Below are positions 1-11,203 of a stretch of DNA of 64,000 nucleotides, piece by piece. The stretch is from Acanthosoma haemorrhoidale. Lineage: Eukaryota > Arthropoda > Insecta > Hemiptera > Acanthosomatidae. Both the position numbers and the translations under genes were made by a program. The notes below the pieces were generated by a model. It did not search any database. It worked only from the letters and a program-made list of their open reading frames with translations, and had not been told where the DNA came from. Position 1 is the first letter of the stretch. The number at the start of each line of letters is the position of its first letter. The stretch covers positions 96,245,189-96,309,188 of the forward strand of contig OV884009.1 of NCBI GenBank assembly GCA_930367205.1, read 5' to 3'.

Positions 1-436
1 CAAAACAAGGGACAGGAGAAGAGCATCACATCCCAGATATAAATAATTAGAGCAGAAAAAAAAAAGCATCCGCACCAGCAAAAATGCGTAAGTAATTCTA
101 TTACAAGATAAAAATCTAGAGTATAATATTAAAACCATTAGAGTAGTACTAAAAATAAATCAAAGTAAAATTAGTGATGAAATAAATAAAACTAAAATAA
201 TTTTTAGTAACAATGTATTGCTGAGAAATAAGTGAAACTAAGCATTATATTGTTAAAATTAAATTATATTTGCAGTTAGAACAAAATTGAAATTAACAAT
301 TAATTTTTTCGGTAAGTTTATTAAAAATAACAGTAATTAAACTAATTTCTCGTATATTTGATAATAACGTATTCAGGTAATTGATTTAAACTGGTTCACT
401 TGTAGGTACCAGTGAAAGCCGTGCAATAGTAGCAGC

Positions 437-670
437 GCTATTTGGACGAAGATGACGAAGGTCTGGAAACAGATCCAGTAAAGTGGTGGTTCGAAAATTA
501 ACACAACAATCCTCTCCTTTCCGAAGAACGCATGTGTGTCGTTGCTACTTATGTATCACGTGAACAGCTTTTTTCCAAAGCTATGCTTATTATTTCAGAA
601 AGGAGAACTCAACTTTTTCCAAACATGGCACGGATCCTCATTTTTTTAAATGCCAATTTAAAATTAACGT
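437..670 (+). pseudogene. hAT transposase, C-terminal dimerisation region, decayed
   Basis: Reading from 437 gives about 77 codons with one in-frame stop near 506, just after a WWFEN stretch. The text then follows the C-terminal hAT dimerisation pattern: NNPLLSEERMCVVATYVSRE, then LFSKAMLIISERRTQL, then an LIFLNANL end. In intact hAT transposases (Ac, hobo, Hermes and ZBED-like relatives) this segment carries the W..N, P.L...A, S.ER.FS.AG and L.P.....L.FL.N marks, and it mediates dimerisation of the DNA-cutting enzyme. The usual SER triplet reads SRE here. No N-terminal BED finger or catalytic core is recognisable upstream, so this is a tail fragment that can no longer make transposase. The family assignment is by motif only. 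Confidence 0.72.
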
Positions 671-1555
671 AATTATAATGGACAATAGTGTTCCTTCAAT
701 TTTCTTTTCTTGTTTGTGTTTTTTTAATGTAACATATTCAAGTTTTATATCATTTGTCATATTACACATACATATTTTCTCGTTTCATTTTTATTCGGAT
801 ATTAACTTTAAGTTTTATATTGTATTAATTATGATATATTATATTAAATGTTTATAGTTGTTCAAATGTAAATTAATTAATTTGATGTAATTGCTTTATA
901 TGTAACTAATTATTAATTAGTTATTAAGGTTTATCTCATGAACTGTATTATAAGGTGGTTTATAAATTGAATACTATACACTGCCAGTTACGCAAAATGA
1001 AATATATATATATATTAAAACAAAATACAAATAGCCAAGGAAAAGAAATATAATAAAGTCTATTAAATTTCTCAATCAATGAGTAAACATTGCTGGGGGA
1101 GCGTGTAGAATTTGGTCTCCACCCGGCGATACGAAAACTCATCTTGAATCTTGAAAACTCATCTGAATCTTGAAAACTCATCACTCGTGTCCACCACATA
1201 CACAATTCGTACTCATAGACATAACAAACATAAACATAAATAAAGAGAAATACAAACTGGTAATAAATGTTAGCTTACAGAAATTAAGAGAGTCTTCAAC
1301 TGCAGCTTTGTATTGCCTGCCATATAAAATCATTTCATCCAATCTCCAGGAGGAAACTTCGATGTCACAGGCCTTCAGTGGGTTTCAAGAACGACCAACT
1401 CCAGAGGTCTCACTGACTGTACCTTCAAATGATATTCATCTAGATATACATACCAAATCTCATAGGTTTTAAAGTTTAGTTTGATTTTTTTAAACTCAAA
1501 ATCCACCCATTCGAGTTTGCCGCGATAATATCGCTTTAGCTATAAACTACTCTAC
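671..1555. other. AT-rich stretch without recognisable gene
   Basis: Very AT-rich sequence. The short open frames here (for example 1170-1472) have no domain-like composition or splice context and are taken as chance. No repeat relationship to other parts of the window was noticed. Confidence 0.5.
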
Positions 1556-1559
1556 CTTT

Positions 1560-1790
1560 GACAGGGTGGTTTCAGGAAAGGGAGCGCCACATTTTACAAT
1601 CTTATATGTTTTGAATCTGAGCAGCTTTAAGCTAGGTAAAGTAGGCAGAGAGTCAGTCCTTGTTGCATTCTTGGACTTTCGCTGTTCATTAGATAGTGTA
1701 TGGAAATCACATATTATGAAGAGAGCTAGTGATTTCGGCAGAAACATTACAACAAATTCTAGAAAATTCACTGTAATACTATGACCCACA
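1560..1790 (+). pseudogene. possible non-LTR reverse transcriptase fragment
   Basis: An open stretch of about 70 codons contains LVAFLDFRCSLDSVW followed by a helix-like KSHIMKRASDFG. This resembles reverse transcriptase motif A of Jockey/R1-type elements (V.FLDI..AFDSVW....+...L...G), in which the first catalytic aspartate sits in FLD. Upstream text (GKGAPHFTILYVLNLSS) could match the preceding GFR.G.ST......VLN segment. No YADD box follows, because Ty3 gag-like sequence starts about 50 bases downstream. It is either a small retroelement scrap or a coincidence of composition. Confidence 0.33.
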
Positions 1791-1839
1791 GTCATTAATC
1801 TCATTTAACTGAAAAATATCTCAGAAAAATTTGTTAAAG

Positions 1840-2640
1840 GAAAATTCACAGGAAGAAATGAAATTGTACTACAGTGGATAGAAATTTATGAAAATAAATG
1901 CCCATGACTAGGTGTAGAGCAAGATTCAAACAAAATTGAAAAATTAAGACTATGTTTAGATAAGTCGTGCATGGACTGGTACAGTTCAATGCTTATCAAA
2001 TGGAGATTAAACCCCGAGTGGGAACTATGGAAAAAGAACTTCTGCGTCACTTGCAGAAATAAAGGGTGGACGCCAGTGAGACAAGCGATCGAGTACAAAT
2101 ATATAAATGGTTCCTTACTAGACTATGCAATAAAAAAAGAAATACTTTTACTAAAATGAAGTCACTGGATACATCCATTATAAATGATTTGATTGCTGTG
2201 GGACTACCAAATTATATAGCAGACAGAATTGATAGAAATAAACAAAAAACATACTGCGGATCTTGTTTATGGACTAAGAGGTTTAGAACGCCTTATAAAA
2301 ATAAAACCTTTTGGTAAAAGAAATATCATTAAAACAAATTCTGAAAATAAAAAGGAAACAAAAAAACATGAAAAATATGTGAAAAAAAAGGAAAAGGCGC
2401 ACGCTATCACCCTGAATCGACTTGCGGATTTAAAAACACAAATAATGAGAGACAAAATAAAGATAAGAAACAAAAAGTGAACCACTCAGACTTGGAAACC
2501 GAATTAAATGAAGAATATCCAAAAACTTGTAGTGCCAACATTAATTAAAACCAAGCTATTATTAAATGACACAACAGAAGTTACAGGAATTTATGACTCA
2601 GGAGTAAACGTGTCATTAATAAATTCTAAAAGATTTTAAG
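1840..2640 (+). pseudogene. Ty3/gypsy gag and protease remnant, frameshifted
   Basis: The reading runs through an LQWIEIYENKCP stretch, a stop, then LCLDKSCMDWYSSMLIKWRL and further gag-like capsid text (62 codons open at 1971-2159). It continues after frameshifts near 2155 and 2230 into a lysine-rich tail ending at 2480. The pattern (W....Y, DW....L, W..W, a basic C-terminus) is that of insect Ty3/gypsy Gag, the structural protein that packages the RNA. From about 2550, LLNDTTEVTGIYDSGVNVSL shows an aspartic protease DSG core preceded by the usual hydrophobic strand. Together with the RNase H pieces downstream it forms one decayed element in the order gag-PR-(RT lost)-RNase H. No zinc knuckle was found. 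Stops and shifts make it non-functional. Confidence 0.6.
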
Positions 2641-2776
2641 AATTTTTGACCCAGATTTACCAATTAAAATATACACAGATGCAAGCATCTGTGGAATAGT
2701 AGCAGTATTAAAGCAGCAAGAACAAAGTGGAGATGAAAAACCAGTAGAATATTATTCAAAGAAATTGAATGAAGCT

Positions 2777-3790
<1,014 letters not shown>

Positions 3791-4077
3791 AAGCTCAAAA
3801 AAGGAAAAATACAATATATTTAGAATGTCTAGTAATAAAAGAAGCGGTAAAATTCTGGCAATACTGGCTCATTGGAAAAATATTCATAGTATATACAGAT
3901 CACAAACCTTTAGAAAACATTTTAATAAAATCTAGAACGGATGAGGAACTGGGCGACTTGACATATTACCTATCCCAGTATGATATTGAAATAAGACACA
4001 ACCCAGGAAAATGTAACCAAGAAGCAGATTGTCTAAGTAGTAACAGCAAAAAGATTTATGAAAGGACAATATTTGGA

Positions 4078-4195
4078 ATTATGGCTTTAAATGTTGTTTC
4101 TTTCGTTTACAGAGAAATCAATTGAGTTTTGTTCTCAGGAAAAACAATGGATTATCCAGACATCTAAAATCATATTTTATATGTATATATATCAA
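4078..4195 (+). repeat. dispersed LTR-like repeat, copy a (truncated)
   Basis: AATGTTGTTTCTTTCGTTTA followed by AGAGAAATCAATTGAG, then GGATTATCCAGA and ATCATATTTTATATGTA. The same order occurs at 24905-25150 (same strand), and in reverse complement at 7225-7500 and 36950-37215. The longer copies contain AATAAA just upstream of this part, as in the R region of an LTR. Here it is fused directly after the Ty3 RNase H tail. Confidence 0.6.
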
Positions 4196-4437
4196 GAAGG
4201 GTCAACAAGTTAATAGGAATAGATTAAAGGATAAGATAAAGAAGCAAATTAAAATGTTTCTATTATGAATCCCGACCTGGCTAATTCTGATATTCCATGC
4301 GCCCAGAGATATATACGTATATACACAGTTACGTTTTGTTACTGTTCTCCTTTTTTTATATTAACATTTTTAGTGACCAAAAAAATGAATAAATAAAATG
4401 TACGACTCTGTATTTACTATGAGCCTTAACTATATTA
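4196..4437. other. no recognisable feature
   Basis: AT-rich spacer between the repeat copy and the exon candidate. No polyadenylation signal for the minus-strand exon was found in the expected place. Confidence 0.4.
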
Positions 4438-4754
4438 CTATTTCAGATTAATACAATCTTCAGCAGTCACCGCGCCTCGTCTATTGGCTTCTTCCAGCTG
4501 GTGTCGCAATACATCCAATGTTTTTATACTTGTGCGAAAAAAATCTTCCTTTTTCATTCTTATGGGTCTTCTCCATTCAAAATACTTTTTCCAACTGCCA
4601 TAAGAGATCGTGGCAATGGAATTCCCGCCATCAGGACATAATGTTATGTTTAATACACTTCCTCTTGCGACAATCGTTTTATAATAATAGGTAATCCGGG
4701 AATTATAAGTATCGTGGACGATGGACCACCCGAGTCCCGAGTTCCGTACATTAA
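4438..4754 (-). CDS. candidate terminal exon of an unidentified gene
   Basis: On the minus strand a good acceptor, TTTTGTCATATCTAG, ends at 4755. It is followed by 105 codons open to a TAG at 4438-4440. The protein is mixed and non-repetitive, with a beta-rich first half (SRITYYYKTIVARG, then SVLNITLCPDGGNSIATISY) and a helical second half (KKEDFFRTSIKTLDVLRHQL). This looks like a real globular domain rather than chance AT-rich translation. The order (strand pair, ISY turn, then F..T....+.L...+) loosely resembles the N-terminal domain of proteasome inhibitor PI31/PSMF1-type proteins, but that is a guess from pattern only. No transposon relationship was seen. The upstream exons are not found, and the alternative is an isolated fragment or retro-derived piece. 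Confidence 0.4.
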
Positions 4755-4799
4755 CTAGATATGACAAAATAATTACAATTGCCACAACAACCAGATTTA

Positions 4800-6055
4800 C
4801 TGGCAGACAGACTCAGGGGTGGAACAGATTTCTATTAAAAAAAAAAAAAAATGAAGAAATACCTGATCCTCGGGTCAGCAAGTTAATAGTAATAGATTAA
4901 AGGAAAAGATAAAGAAACCATTAAAACAATACAGTATTAAATGCTCTCAATTTATGAGTTACAAATAGTTAATTTATAACATAGGTGAATAGTTGATTTC
5001 ATGTCATAAAATCTCAGGAGATTGATTCATTTTTAGCACCAAACCGAATGTAATGTACGGTTTCTATTTGTATGTTCCGGGATCTATAATCATTGACGAA
5101 GAACAACGGTTCTTAAAGCCCTGACATTTACCGTAAAGGTAAATTGTACGCATTTGTTATGCAATCAATTACTTTTTTAATACTCCGGCTTCTCTTTAAT
5201 GTACAATATTCTTGACAGCAAATATAAAAATTGTAGCTGGTGTGTTTCTATTTCATAGTCATTTATAGTTTCTTTAGTATTAGTTATCTTCCATCAATAA
5301 AATCAGATTTCTGGATTTGAATATTACGTTGATGTGGGTTTATTGAATCCAGAAAAGACTACAGCGATATCAGTTAAATAATATTTCAAGCAATTATATT
5401 TTAAAGGCTATAAAACTGACAGATTTAAACTATTAAGATATTAAAAAAAAATTTGAAATGTTCCCAAAAGAAATATTCATTGGGCTTGGGTAGAAACTAG
5501 GAAAATAAATTACAAAAAAAGTACCTAATTAACAAAATGATTATAATAAACATAATAGGTCAACAGTTTTCTGCTGTTCTCGACTAAATAACTGTCTGAG
5601 CCCATTACCAAACCTGCATAAAATGAAGATGTATCTACTACTAATACATGTGTCTTTATTTATAAAAAAAAATCTATGTGATGAGCAGATATACAACATT
5701 GATTACTTTGTAAGTATCCAATCAAAATTTGCACGCAATTTCACTAACTCACCATGTACACTCCACTTTTAAACCAAGGCTGATGATAGATTCTAACCAG
5801 GAACCCAATCATCAATGAAGACAATTGTTCCAGCAGGTATGATGAATCATGAATTAAATTTGGCCACAAAATAAACCCTATAAAGTAAAAAACTAAGTTA
5901 TACTATCTTAAACGGTAAAAAAATGTCTGCATTGTTAGAAAATGTTTCTGAAAGAAACCTCATCAATCTTATATAAACGTACATATGATCACAAAAATCA
6001 TTCTAGGAATGTACACAAAAATGCAGCTTTAGATCATCATCCAATAATTTAAAAC
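4800..6055. other. gene-free AT-rich stretch
   Basis: Nothing recognisable on either strand apart from homopolymer A runs near 4838-4850. Open frames are short and biased. Confidence 0.5.
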
Positions 6056-6061
6056 ACCAAA

Positions 6062-6945
6062 CTATTTGCCGATAGATCTAAGTTGGAGATATGAACAGCA
6101 TAAACCGAGTCTACACATATGTAGGGTGTATAATCCATAACTAAATTTCAACAACTTTATTATGATAAAATTAAAATCTGCCTCATTCGGCAGCAAGAAA
6201 TTGTGATAAATGATCTCATTCATACCATACTTACAATTTTCGTTCACTCGCTCATTTATAAAGTATTTACAAACAGGCCAGAGACCTCCCAAGTTCACAT
6301 GGTTGTTACATCCCACGCGTGCGAAAGAGGAAGCGGAATCTTGGCAAGTCCTCCACGCTCCTCCGTCAGCCGCGTCACTCGATAAGAGACTGAGAGAGGC
6401 TGGCCAAGGGCGAGAGAGCCACAGACGCTCAGGACATGATTGGAGAAACTGACCATTGCCAGGACTCCCACTATCACGTATTTATAGCAGAACATGAGGC
6501 CACTGCCATTTTATTCTCCAAGGAGGATTATAGGGATGGGTGGTGGAGTTCAATGAATGTGTTGGGGGATTAGGGTGGTTGGATAGGTCACTATGGAGTT
6601 TTATGAACTTGGAAGGGATGAGTTCAAGAATGTAGGGTATATTAAGATCATTATGAAGAGTTTTGTTGCTGACGTAATGAGGGGCATTTACTATTGTTCT
6701 CAGGACTTTTAATTGAAAGGATTGGATGCGCTTGATGTTCGACTATTTTGCTGCCCTCCATAGCTCTATTCCATATGTCCAGATTGGTTTAAGTATAACT
6801 TTGTAGATTAGTAGTTTATTTTCTATTGAGAGATGGGGTGTCCTTCGAAGTAGTCTGTGAAGTTGTCCAAAGCGTCTGTTTAGTTCTTGAATTTTTAGTC
6901 TCGTGTGTGGGTAATCCATAACTAAAGAACATTTCAGCACTACGT
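6062..6945 (-). pseudogene. Jockey-like non-LTR retrotransposon, 3' end
   Basis: On the minus strand 6940-6743 reads LKIQELNRRFGQLHRLL, LSIENKLLIYKVILKPIWTY and GIELWRAAK. This is the conserved segment after the reverse transcriptase of Jockey-clade ORF2 (N+....LY...L+P...Y...LW..AK). After a stop the text continues with NAPHYVSNKTLHNDLNIP to about 6500, then non-coding sequence to an AATAAA-containing end near 6135. The part from 6945 down to about 6100 matches, in opposite orientation, the Jockey-like element at 35.1-35.64 kb, including its 3' UTR. The 5' portion is missing, as is usual for 5'-truncated insertions. Stops show it is dead. Confidence 0.72.
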
Positions 6946-7224
6946 CTCACAATTCTACAGTCTTCACATTTCCATCTACATCCACAGCCCATTTCAAAAT
7001 ACTTATCGTCTTAAAATCGTATAGCTTAATATGTACTCAGACAACCCTAACACATTTTGAAAACACAAAAGTGCGTCACAATTTCTAAGCAGATCAACAG
7101 GGGTCAAGAGAAATGGAAAGCAATTTCCAAACAACACCAAGAAAATTTGATATGAGCATAATTATTTTAAGATAAGTAATAAAGAATTAAGTATAGCCAG
7201 AGATCAAAAATGATTTTAAAATAA
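6946..7224. other. no recognisable feature
   Basis: Spacer between the Jockey-like 3' end and the dispersed repeat; nothing supported. Confidence 0.4.
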
Positions 7225-7500
7225 AAACGTAAAAAATATATATAATATGATTTTTCTGTCAGGATAATCCAAAGACTCAATTGCGTTTCTCTTTAGACGA
7301 AAGAAACAACATTTTAAGCCTTTATTTCAAATAAACAAATCTTTAATTTCTTACTTTAACTTACAAAACACAAAATTTCACTTTACACTTGACCGCCCCC
7401 TCCATAACCTCTAGTTACGACATTCAGTTGTCTGTCTAATAATGCCACTTCGCAGGTCATCCGTGCGCGGAGGATTTTAAAATTAAGAAAATGATGACGA
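7225..7500 (-). repeat. dispersed LTR-like repeat, copy b
   Basis: The reverse complement of this block matches 24905-25150 over most of its length, including GAAATAAAGGCTTAAAATGT, TGTTTCTTTCG and a GACTCAATTGCG counterpart. It also matches 36950-37215 (same orientation as this copy). The AATAAA hexamer and the common end suggest LTR R/U5 sequence, probably from one of the Ty3-type elements in the window. No flanking duplication was identified. Confidence 0.62.
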
Positions 7501-8079
7501 CCTATATATGATGTACATATATGAAGTTCATCTCGAGCAACGTTACATCAAAATGGTCGGTAGGCAAAGCTATGAATAAAGGTGTCGTATGATATGGTTC
7601 CCCCCACTTTCTATTAGCTACATAACATAACGTCATATTTTTAAATATACATTGAATATATTTATTGTACATACATACCTGGTGTAGTATTTATATTTTA
7701 AAACGATCTTTCTTTACATCATCGATATGAAAAGACTATTTATGAAAAACATATGTAAGTTTCGAATTCAGAAACTTAAAGGAGGTGGAGATTCTCAGGT
7801 TATAAATCGAACACTTGCAGAAGTAGTTTACAACTGTAATATTAAACATATGCACACATTAGCTAGCACTACAAATATTATAATAAACAAATAAAACTTA
7901 TAACTAACCTGAATCAATACAATTGTCGATAATAAGTGTTGACCATTGTCTTAACAAGAGTACCCATATTCAGGAGGTAACAACTCGGAGCATCTTCGAT
8001 CCTAGCGCGCTCTGTAGGGACCTAACATATGTGTCAAAGTTTGGCGGTAACGTTCAAACTTACATCTCCTATTTTTGAG
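7501..8079. other. no gene; flank of the Ty3 pol block
   Basis: AT-rich. It lies immediately 3' (minus strand) of the Ty3 pol remnant, so it could hold that element's polypurine tract and 3' LTR, but no terminal repeat pair could be found. Confidence 0.35.
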
Positions 8080-9130
8080 ACAGAGGGTAAAGCCTTTTGG
8101 AATAAGGCACGAGCTTACTAGCATGAAATAAGTTTGACTCCTTTTTACGAAATCTACTATCTATTAAAAATATTACCTCTGAGATTTTCTCTTTTATTTT
8201 GAATGGTCCTACTCTGGTCGCATCTAATTTATCTCTATTCAATTTGTTGCTGTTTTGTATATATACAAGGTCTCCAACTTCATATTCAAACTTTTTAGCA
8301 TTTTTATCATAATACTTTTTATTTTGGTTATGTGACTTTTCTGAGTTCTTATAAGCTATTTCCCTATTAGTTTCTAAATTTGTAATTTTATTTTCATTTA
8401 GTTCGTCAGGTAAAAATTATGCATCTATTCCAGTTAATAAGTTTTTGGGGGTAAACCCAGTAGAACTATGTATCGTGTTATTGTATTCCTTGATACACTT
8501 TTCTGCTACTATTGGCCACGATTTATCTCAATTTTCATGACTTTTGCACCTTATTCTGTTAACTAGTGTTTGATTTGTCCTTTCATTTAATCCATTAGAA
8601 AATGCACAATCTACTGCTGTAAAAATTAATGTTATCTTTTGTTTATTTACATATTGTTTGAATTGTGCTGAATTTATACCAGGATATTGGTCTGTTAATA
8701 ATGTTTTTATATTTCCAGATTTTTCTACTTTCTTGATTAGATTAATAAAATCTTTTGCTATTTGTGTTTTCGAGGTGCTGATATATGCGTATCTTGTGAA
8801 ATGATCTACTACCAAGTGTAGATATTTTGTTGTACTTTTATTCCCTTTAAATCCTCCTATTGTATCTAAAGATATTATATCTAGTGGTTCTTTTTCTGGA
8901 CGAAGTTGAGACAAGGGAGCCTTAAAGCAACCTATTCTTGACTTATTTTTAATACATGTTTCACAAGATCTGCAAATCAATCTTATGTGTTTGTACATAT
9001 TTTTAAAATAAAACCTGTGACCTATTGTTAAGATTAATTGTTTTGTTCCTATATGACCTTGATCTTTATGTACACTTTCAATAAGTGAAATACCAAATTC
9101 TTCTGTTATCCATATTTTCTCACTCTTATT
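8080..9130 (-). pseudogene. Ty3/gypsy integrase, decayed
   Basis: On the minus strand the zinc-binding H2C2 part is visible: HKDQGHIGTKQL, then YKHIRLICRSCETCIKNK. The catalytic core follows: ISLDTIGG (first Asp), LLTDQYPGINS (second Asp) and SNGLNERTNQTL (Glu). The C-terminal part runs below 8528 with CIKEYNNTIHSSTGFTPKNL, then KKFEYEVGDLVYIQNSNK and LDATRVGPFKIKEK. Integrase inserts the element's cDNA into the host chromosome. The three acidic residues are still present, but stops near 8526 and 8419 interrupt the frame. The 156-codon open piece (8528-8998) covers the core. It belongs with the RT/RNase H block immediately upstream at 9.1-10.5 kb. Confidence 0.78.
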
Positions 9131-9139
9131 CAGTATTTT

Positions 9140-10475
9140 TTAAATTATATTATCTTTAATTATGCATCTGTCCAATTTTATTAGCTTTTGATTTTCTTTT
9201 AAATCTTCCAGTTTTAATAAATTTGATGTTTTAATCGCTGAGTTGTCATCTGTTTCTTCATTTGATTCTAAAACTGGATTTCTGGATAGACAATCTGCCT
9301 CCAGATTTTCGTTACCTGGGTTATTTATATACAATCTCAAAGTCAAATTGTGAGATATAGTTTAAAATTTGTAGTAGTTCTGGATCATTACTTTTCTTTA
9401 CATTAAAATTTTCTAATGGTCGGTGGTCTGTAAATACCACAAATATTTTCCCTATCAGATAATATTGCTAGTAAAGTATAGCTTCTTTAATAGCTAAACA
9501 TTCTATAAATATAGCTTTTTTTGTTTTCTGAGCCTTAGTCAGTTTTCTAGAAAAGAAGAATACTGACTTTAGAGATTTGTATTCTTGTGGTTGTTTTAGA
9601 ATCGCTCCAACTCCTTCAATACTTGCATCAGTGAATATGTATGGTGGACCTTCTGGATCAAATATTGCTGGTGCCGGAGCTGAGCATAAATATTTTTTTG
9701 TTGTCTCGAAACAATCTTTACATTGTTCTGACCTATGGAAATCTACATTTTTCCTTAGTAAATTTCTTAAGGGATCTAGCAAAACAGTATGTTTTGGTAT
9801 ATACTCCAAATAGAAGTTTATTTTACCTAAAAAATGTCTAATCTGTTTCTTTGTTTGAGGTACAGGAAACATTTTAATTGCTGTGAGATTGTCATTCATT
9901 GGTTTTATATAATTATTTCCTATTTCATGACCCAGATAAGTTATCTTGTTTTGTGCAAACTGACACTTTGATTCATTTAATTTAAATCCTTGTTCCTGTA
10001 GTGCTTTTAACACTAATTCTACATGTTTTACATGGTCCTCATAATCCTTCGAATGAATCAATACATCCTCTATGTAGTTTTCAGCAAACTTATCTAGGTT
10101 ATTTCTTCTTATCACACTTGACAAGACTCTTTGGAATATAGCCGGAGCAGACTTTAAACCATATGGCAAGCAATTCCATTGCCAATGACCATGATGGGTT
10201 ACGAAAGCCAATTTATATTTATCCTTTTCGCGCACTGGTATTGACCAAAACGCCGAATTTACATCCAATTTTGAAAAATTTTTACAGTTTCTGGCGCGTA
10301 CTGTCAGATAGATCATCAATCCTAGGAAACGGTTGACTTTCTGGCACAATTATTTTATTTAGTTCCTTAAAGTCAATACAAAAGTGTGATCTTTTTCCTT
10401 CTTCATTCTTAAATACCATAGTGACAGGAGCTGCATAAGGGCTGCTTGATTCTTCAATTAAACCAGCTTTTAATA
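9140..10475 (-). pseudogene. Ty3/gypsy reverse transcriptase and RNase H, decayed
   Basis: Order on the minus strand: near 10440 PYAAPVTMVFKNEEGKRS and FCIDFKELN; after a frameshift near 10300 LDVNSAFWSIPVREKDKYKL; LPYGLKSAPAIFQRVL; the active-site box NYIEDVLIHSKDYEDHV; LGHEIGN. Then comes RNase H with YIFTDASIEGVGAIL, FFSRKLTKAQKTKKAIFIEC, TDHRPLEN and ENLEADCLSRN. The normal catalytic box is Y-x-D-D; here it reads Y-I-E-D, so one catalytic aspartate is changed to glutamate. Long uninterrupted stretches (293 codons at 9468-10349) suggest moderate age. RT plus RNase H would copy the element's RNA into DNA inside the particle. The domain order PR-RT-RH-IN is that of Ty3/gypsy. Confidence 0.85.
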
Positions 10476-10965
10476 ATTCACTTGCGTTTCAATTTCAATT
10501 TTGTCTTGAAATGAGCATCTGTATGGTTTCTTCGAAATATATCTATTTTGTATTAATTTTACTGTTGCTTCATAACCTTTTATTTTTCCTATGTCGAATT
10601 TTGACTTAGCAAAAATTTCCTTATTTTTTTGTATAATATTTTCTATCTTGTTTATATCTGGTATTTCAGTCTTATTAATTTGCCGATCTTTTTGTTTTGT
10701 TATCTCTTTTTGTGTTATTATTAAGTTTTCATCTTGACATAGTTTGAATTTTTTTATTAAATCTAATCCTAATAGAAAATCATCTTTAAAATTAATACTT
10801 TTCACAATAAAAAACTGAAAATTTTCTTCCATATTACCGATTTTAACTCTTAATACAACCGTACCCTCGGTTTTTGCTACTCCTGTTACCCCTTTTATAG
10901 TATCTCTCGCACTTATTATTTTTTTAATTAACTGGAATCCACCGCATTTTCTTTTATTTATTAAA
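10470..10965 (-). pseudogene. Ty3/gypsy protease region
   Basis: The 120-codon frame at 10832-10470 reads NFQFFIVKSINFKDDFLLGL, then DLIKKFKLCQDENL, and later YRCSFQDKIEIETQV leading into RT. Above it, SARDTIKGVTGVAKTEGTVV precedes in the same reading. This is the second half of a retroviral-type aspartic protease (hydrophobic strand followed by ILG.D.L+++) plus the linker to RT. The catalytic D-T/S-G triplet that should lie near 10960 was not found, so the N-terminal half is lost or frameshifted. Related text occurs at 60196-60393. Confidence 0.62.
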
Positions 10966-11140
10966 TGTCTGTGAAAATATCCTTGGTATTTTTGATGACT
11001 TTCATTTTATTTTTTAAACCTCGGCACTGTAAAAAAATTTAATGTTACAAAAATTGGTTCCTTATCTGCTAACTTTCTCTAGTCAGTTTAAGTCTAGATA
11101 ATAAAATAGCTCTTTATTTATTACGCTTTTGATATTTCAG

Positions 11141-11203
11141 GTCATTCCGAACCGGTACCGCCCGAGCTTTCAACAGAAGCAGCAATACCACATACTTTCA
11201 GAG
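11141..11203 (+). other. exon-like 63-bp island with splice borders
   Basis: ATTACGCTTTTGATATTTCAG is followed by 63 bases of much higher GC than the surroundings, ending at a GAG|GTAATA donor. All 21 codons are open in the frame reading HSEPVPPELSTEAAIPHTFR and also in the frame reading IPNRYRPSFQQKQQYHIL. The borders and the sharp composition change suggest a small internal plus-strand exon. No partner exon was recognised nearby, so this remains a suggestion. Confidence 0.28.

Noticed and set aside
1547..1804. 85-codon minus-strand frame
   Set aside because: Antisense to the possible RT motif A fragment; no motif of its own.
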